Assembly (NCBI RefSeq): GCF_020085105.1
Contig: NC_058058.1
Location: forward strand, 6,936,175-7,000,174
Origin: Siniperca chuatsi
Lineage: Eukaryota > Chordata > Actinopteri > Centrarchiformes > Sinipercidae
Length of the DNA stretch: 64,000 nucleotides
Direction of reading: 5' to 3'
In this document: positions 60,401-64,000 of the stretch, in pieces
Layout of the letters: each line of letters opens with the position of its first letter
Position numbering within the stretch: the first letter of the stretch is position 1
Program-made: the position numbers and the translations under genes
Notes under the pieces: generated by a model
Told to the model about the DNA's origin: nothing
The model's input: only the letters and a program-made list of their open reading frames with translations
Database searches by the model: none

Positions 60401-63400
60401 CTACACTAAAAGTGTACATCTTTGTTTGCTCTCAACAGTGACCAGACAGACTGTCTGAACCCGCCCTTCACATAATATTATGCACTCAGTCTTATTACAT
60501 AACCCTTCAGCTCCGTGATGTCCCTGCGATGTCCTTCATTTCATTTTGCCAGTTTCTGTTATGCCTGGTATCTGAAACATATGCCCTCAGAGGAATGGAT
60601 AGCTTTTTCCCCCCATAGGTGCTAATGAGATCATAACTTGGGTACAGCTGTCTATTATCAACAGTGTTAGAAGCATCATTGTTTATTGACAATGTTCTGG
60701 TATGGTGATAGTATGAACTCAGTGGTGTCCATAAAGATTGGCTGGTTTTTGGTCCGTTGTTGGTTCCTGAATACACAAAACAAAATATAGTTTTGTTTAT
60801 ATTTCTTTTTATAGGAACTGAACTGAACTGAACTGTGATCCTGTTTCTCAGTGAGTGATACAACATGACTCATGCTGTGTCATGGCCCCACGGTGTGGGA
60901 GAGGAGTACAGTGTTATTGCAGTACCAGTGAATCTTTGCACATTTCATCCAGGAACATCGCTGAAGGGTGTTTAACTTCACCAAACAGAGAACAAGAAAA
61001 TGCTGTAAGATAAGATAGAATAAGGAGGGAACAGAAAATTGGCTTTTCTCTTTTGTTTACTGTGAAAGTACTCCTGTTTTGTCAGTGTTGTAACTATTAG
61101 ATTGATCTTATTCTTCCTCCTGAATTAGATATCCTTACTTAAGGTTAGACTTACTGCTCAATTCTCTGTTTTAAGAGAGACATCCATGTTCAAATTGTAC
61201 AGAAAATTGTCTCACGTACATCTTAAAATGTCATGCTTTAGTTTCTTCTTTGTTCTCTTTTCAAGGAACACTGAGTCGAGAAAATGTCTTAGGCTCTGCT
61301 CGCAACAGATTCAGATAAATTATTCATAACTGCTTTCAGCGTGGGGCTTTGTGCAGTTTTTGTCAGAATATTGAATTGTGGATCCATTATTGATTTTTAC
61401 ATTTTACAGTCTTCACTATGGCTGCTTGCATCAGCACTGTGTAAGGATATCTTTGGGACCCTGAGGTACTCTTGTGTGGCTGTAAAGTGCAAAGTTTTGT
61501 TTCCTCTGTCTTTCATACACCTCTGTGCTGTTTCTTTTTCCTGAAGCTTGTCTTGTCACTTCTTGTAAGTTGTTTCCAAATAAGGAAGACTGCCTTTGTA
61601 CTTCCAGTGTTAACAGATAATGCATACCTACTTTAAAATGAGGTGAAAAGTACCTTACAGTTACATGCTTTAGAGTACTGTTTACCTCAGTGATCAAACT
61701 CATGCTCATGATGCAGGGCAGAGGGGTTTTTGCAGTATACATACTGGACACTAGAGGACAGTGTCCAAAGATAAAGTGCAGTGGAGCGTGTCTGCATGCT
61801 TCTGAGTCCCTTTGAAGTGTTCCTGCTAACAGTATGTATCTCCTGTCATGAACCATTCATTTGATTCCATATTGCGGACATTTGTGTACATTTCTATATG
61901 TAGAGCCTTATAGGACTACATGTGTACACAGCGCATGTTGAGCTGAGTCAGTGAACAGAGCAGATGTTCAGACTGCAGAAAAAAACAAAACAGAAAATGA
62001 TATGCCTTGTCTGTGTCATTGGCCAAACAAGGTTGTAAATTACACTTTGCCTTGATTACATTTACACAACATTACATTATGTCCTCTAAAGCAATTTTGC
62101 AAGGCTATTTGGGTTAACTTAGTCAGTAAATGTATTCAAATAATTAAGAGCTAAGTAGGTTTTTTTAATAAAGATACAGTCTAGCATTGAATTCTGTCTG
62201 TCTGATTTTTATTACCACTTTGTTTCCTTGTTCATGTGTGCTGCTGTGAAGTTAAATTGAAAACTCTTTTCTGTGTATTTTTATTTTTTTATTAAATTTG
62301 GTGCTATTTATCATTGCACTGCATGCACTGTAAGTTTTATTTCTTTAGCTATTACTCTTTTGTCTATTTTATATCTTATTTTACTTAAATTTTATTTTAA
62401 ATCTGCCTTGTCATAAAGGCAGCATTAGCCAAAAGAAATGTATGTAAATGGATTTGATCACTGACAAGGTTGAAGAAGCTAAAGAATATAATGCTACTAA
62501 TGACCTGTCTGTCACCACAGTAACAGTAATTACTGACATGGGAACGGTAATGCTAATGTGATTACAGTAATATATAACTTTAACACATCCTTACTATGAC
62601 CTGACTATATTTCAACCTGTGATTAGTATTCAGGCTGTCAACCTGTAAGCAAGAAACCAGACAAGGTCTTACAAACACAAATCAGTGAATACATAAAAAA
62701 ACAGTCAATGAATAGTGAGGGGGAGGTCGTATCCATCCTTAGATGTGTTGTTATTTTCCTTTCTTTTAGCAGAGAACATAAATTAGTGGCACAGCCGGGG
62801 CACAGAGTCTTTAGTCCGGTGATGTGTGGGAGGGCTGTTGGCTCTGCAGTCAGTCACTCGAGCCAAAGCCAGACAAGCAAACAGAGAGACAAAAGTGAGA
62901 CTTTCTCTCTGAGCGACACCATCCGCTGGCCAGTGATGAGAAAACAGTGGGATGGTTTTTTTTTATACCCATACTGTGGCAGAGAGAGATTCCTAAATGC
63001 TGCCCATGAAATAGCTATATCAGTGCCAAAAATAATGGAATAAATCATCAAGCTCTCAGTTTTAAATCTCAGACCCTCTTTGTTTTACTTTGGTGACATC
63101 TGAGCTGTTGATGTGGTGGTTTGCACTGCACTTCCCAGAGGAGACTTGTCAAACATTTTTTTGCTGTGCATTGACAGTGTTTTCCTTGATTTTCTGTTGA
63201 TTCAGTTGGACTTTCTGTTGTCTTGTCTTGATTTTTTTCATGGTGGCTGTCACTTAAATGGCTTAAAGTTTTTATGCCATTGACTGCAGACAAGCCACTG
63301 TTGTTACTTTTTATTGTCTGAATCTGACTGATCATGATTTCTTTAGGCCAATTAATTATTATTAAATGTGATATTTGAGTCAGGCCTGCACATGCAACTG

Positions 63401-64000
63401 TGTGATATTCCCAATCATAATTTATCAGGTATCATACAGTAATAATGGTTTGTAATCAGATTGTCTGCTCTGTTGTATCAAATCAAGTGCTTCTGTAGAT
63501 GTGTATAAAGTTCAGTTTAAAAAGTCCAATAACAGGAGTGTGTTCCTAATGATAGATGAATAATCTTTATAAAAAATTATTATATTCAACAAAATCAACA
63601 TATCATTATCATCATCATCATCATTTTAGCCATAATCATGTGTTCCATCTGTTTTATTGGAAAAAAATAGTTAATTAGGCGTAATTGTTTTTGGAAACTA
63701 CCCACATGCATATTGGAGATTGATGGAGTTTTACAAACCTCCAGTGAAAGTGCTGTGGGTGCTGGAAATCATTACAGATGAAGACTCACTTTTAGGTCAT
63801 AACTCACTGGTTGTGAAACACTGCACTTAGTTGGGTGGCTCAAAGTTTCAGCGCTGTACTTGATTATTCAAGCAACTATTCAAGTGTTGAAAGATTTTTC
63901 ACATTCCTGACATGAAGGATTTATTATTATTGTGTAAATTTAGCAATCTGCAGTTTCATGCTGATGAAATTCTGTGAAGTCTTGTGATAGCTAGAGTAAA
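57464..64000 (+). other. macf1 intron following the first coding exon
   Basis: No continuation exon (ERDRVQKKTFTKW-like) was seen, which fits the very long introns of spectraplakin genes. It contains a partial family B copy at 59848-59990 and a TCA/ATC microsatellite at about 63604-63626. The minus frames at 60507-60866 and 61431-61856 are not supported as genes. Confidence 0.5.
59848..59990 (+). repeat. Family B dispersed repeat, copy 5 (single partial unit)
   Basis: It reads 'ctagggatggcagtgtcggt', 'ggtccagactgaattatctc', 'aactattggatgaattgcca' and 'tgaaatttggtacagacgtt', then decays after 'ctaatgacttttgcc'. Confidence 0.7.

Noticed and set aside
61431..61856. 141-codon minus frame in the macf1 intron
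   Set aside because: No family motif, no promoter or splice evidence.
1..64000. CRISPR arrays, operons, phage, toxin-antitoxin or retroviral genes
   Set aside because: The window is vertebrate nuclear DNA; no direct-repeat/spacer array, gag/pol/env-like frames or prokaryotic gene clusters seen.
1..64000. tRNA, snoRNA or microRNA genes
   Set aside because: No convincing cloverleaf, C/D or H/ACA structure spotted by eye; a covariance-model scan would be decisive.

Overview
This is a vertebrate nuclear window, almost certainly from a percomorph-type teleost fish. The coding sequence is split into exons with consensus GT/AG splice sites. Much of the intergenic DNA is made of short dispersed repeats that I recognise as typical of spiny-rayed fish: hAT-like MITEs, fold-back elements, and degenerate L1/L2 and Tc1-like remnants. 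There is no bacterial, phage or organelle gene architecture, no CRISPR array, and no rRNA or tRNA that I can recognise.

Layout. (1) Positions 1-166, minus strand: start of the first coding exon of a thyrotropin-releasing-hormone receptor (trhr), cut by the window edge. (2) 167-16902: a gene-free stretch carrying several MITEs, two fold-back elements, a 1.3-kb inverted repeat with another repeat inside it, and a Tc1-like scar. (3) 16903-17715, plus: intronless tmem74, a two-pass membrane protein with expanded acidic runs. (4) 17716-37286: about 19.5 kb without a recognisable gene, holding a fold-back element, an L1 remnant, an L2-like reverse-transcriptase remnant, dispersed repeats and one A/T-rich stretch that could be a conserved enhancer. 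(5) 37287-44638, plus: complete 13-exon eif3e (446 codons), a subunit of translation initiation factor eIF3. (6) 46218 to about 51044 or 51426, plus: a small multi-exon gene I do not recognise, encoding a short N-terminus, one membrane segment and a lysine/arginine-rich tail. (7) From about 53.5 kb to the window end, plus: 5' end of the spectraplakin macf1, with one coding exon at 57253-57463 and very long introns. The actin-binding domain exons lie beyond the window.

The genes do not form a pathway: a neuroendocrine GPCR, an autophagy-linked membrane protein, a translation factor and a cytoskeletal linker. Their value is as synteny. trhr-tmem74-eif3e matches human 8q23, whereas macf1 is on human 1p34, so an evolutionary breakpoint or lineage-specific junction lies between eif3e and macf1, and the unrecognised gene sits exactly there. 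emc2, which lies between TMEM74 and EIF3E in human, was not seen. I found no convincing new multi-gene system. The most worthwhile items are the unrecognised membrane gene, the synteny junction, the changed N-terminus of macf1, and the repeat structures.
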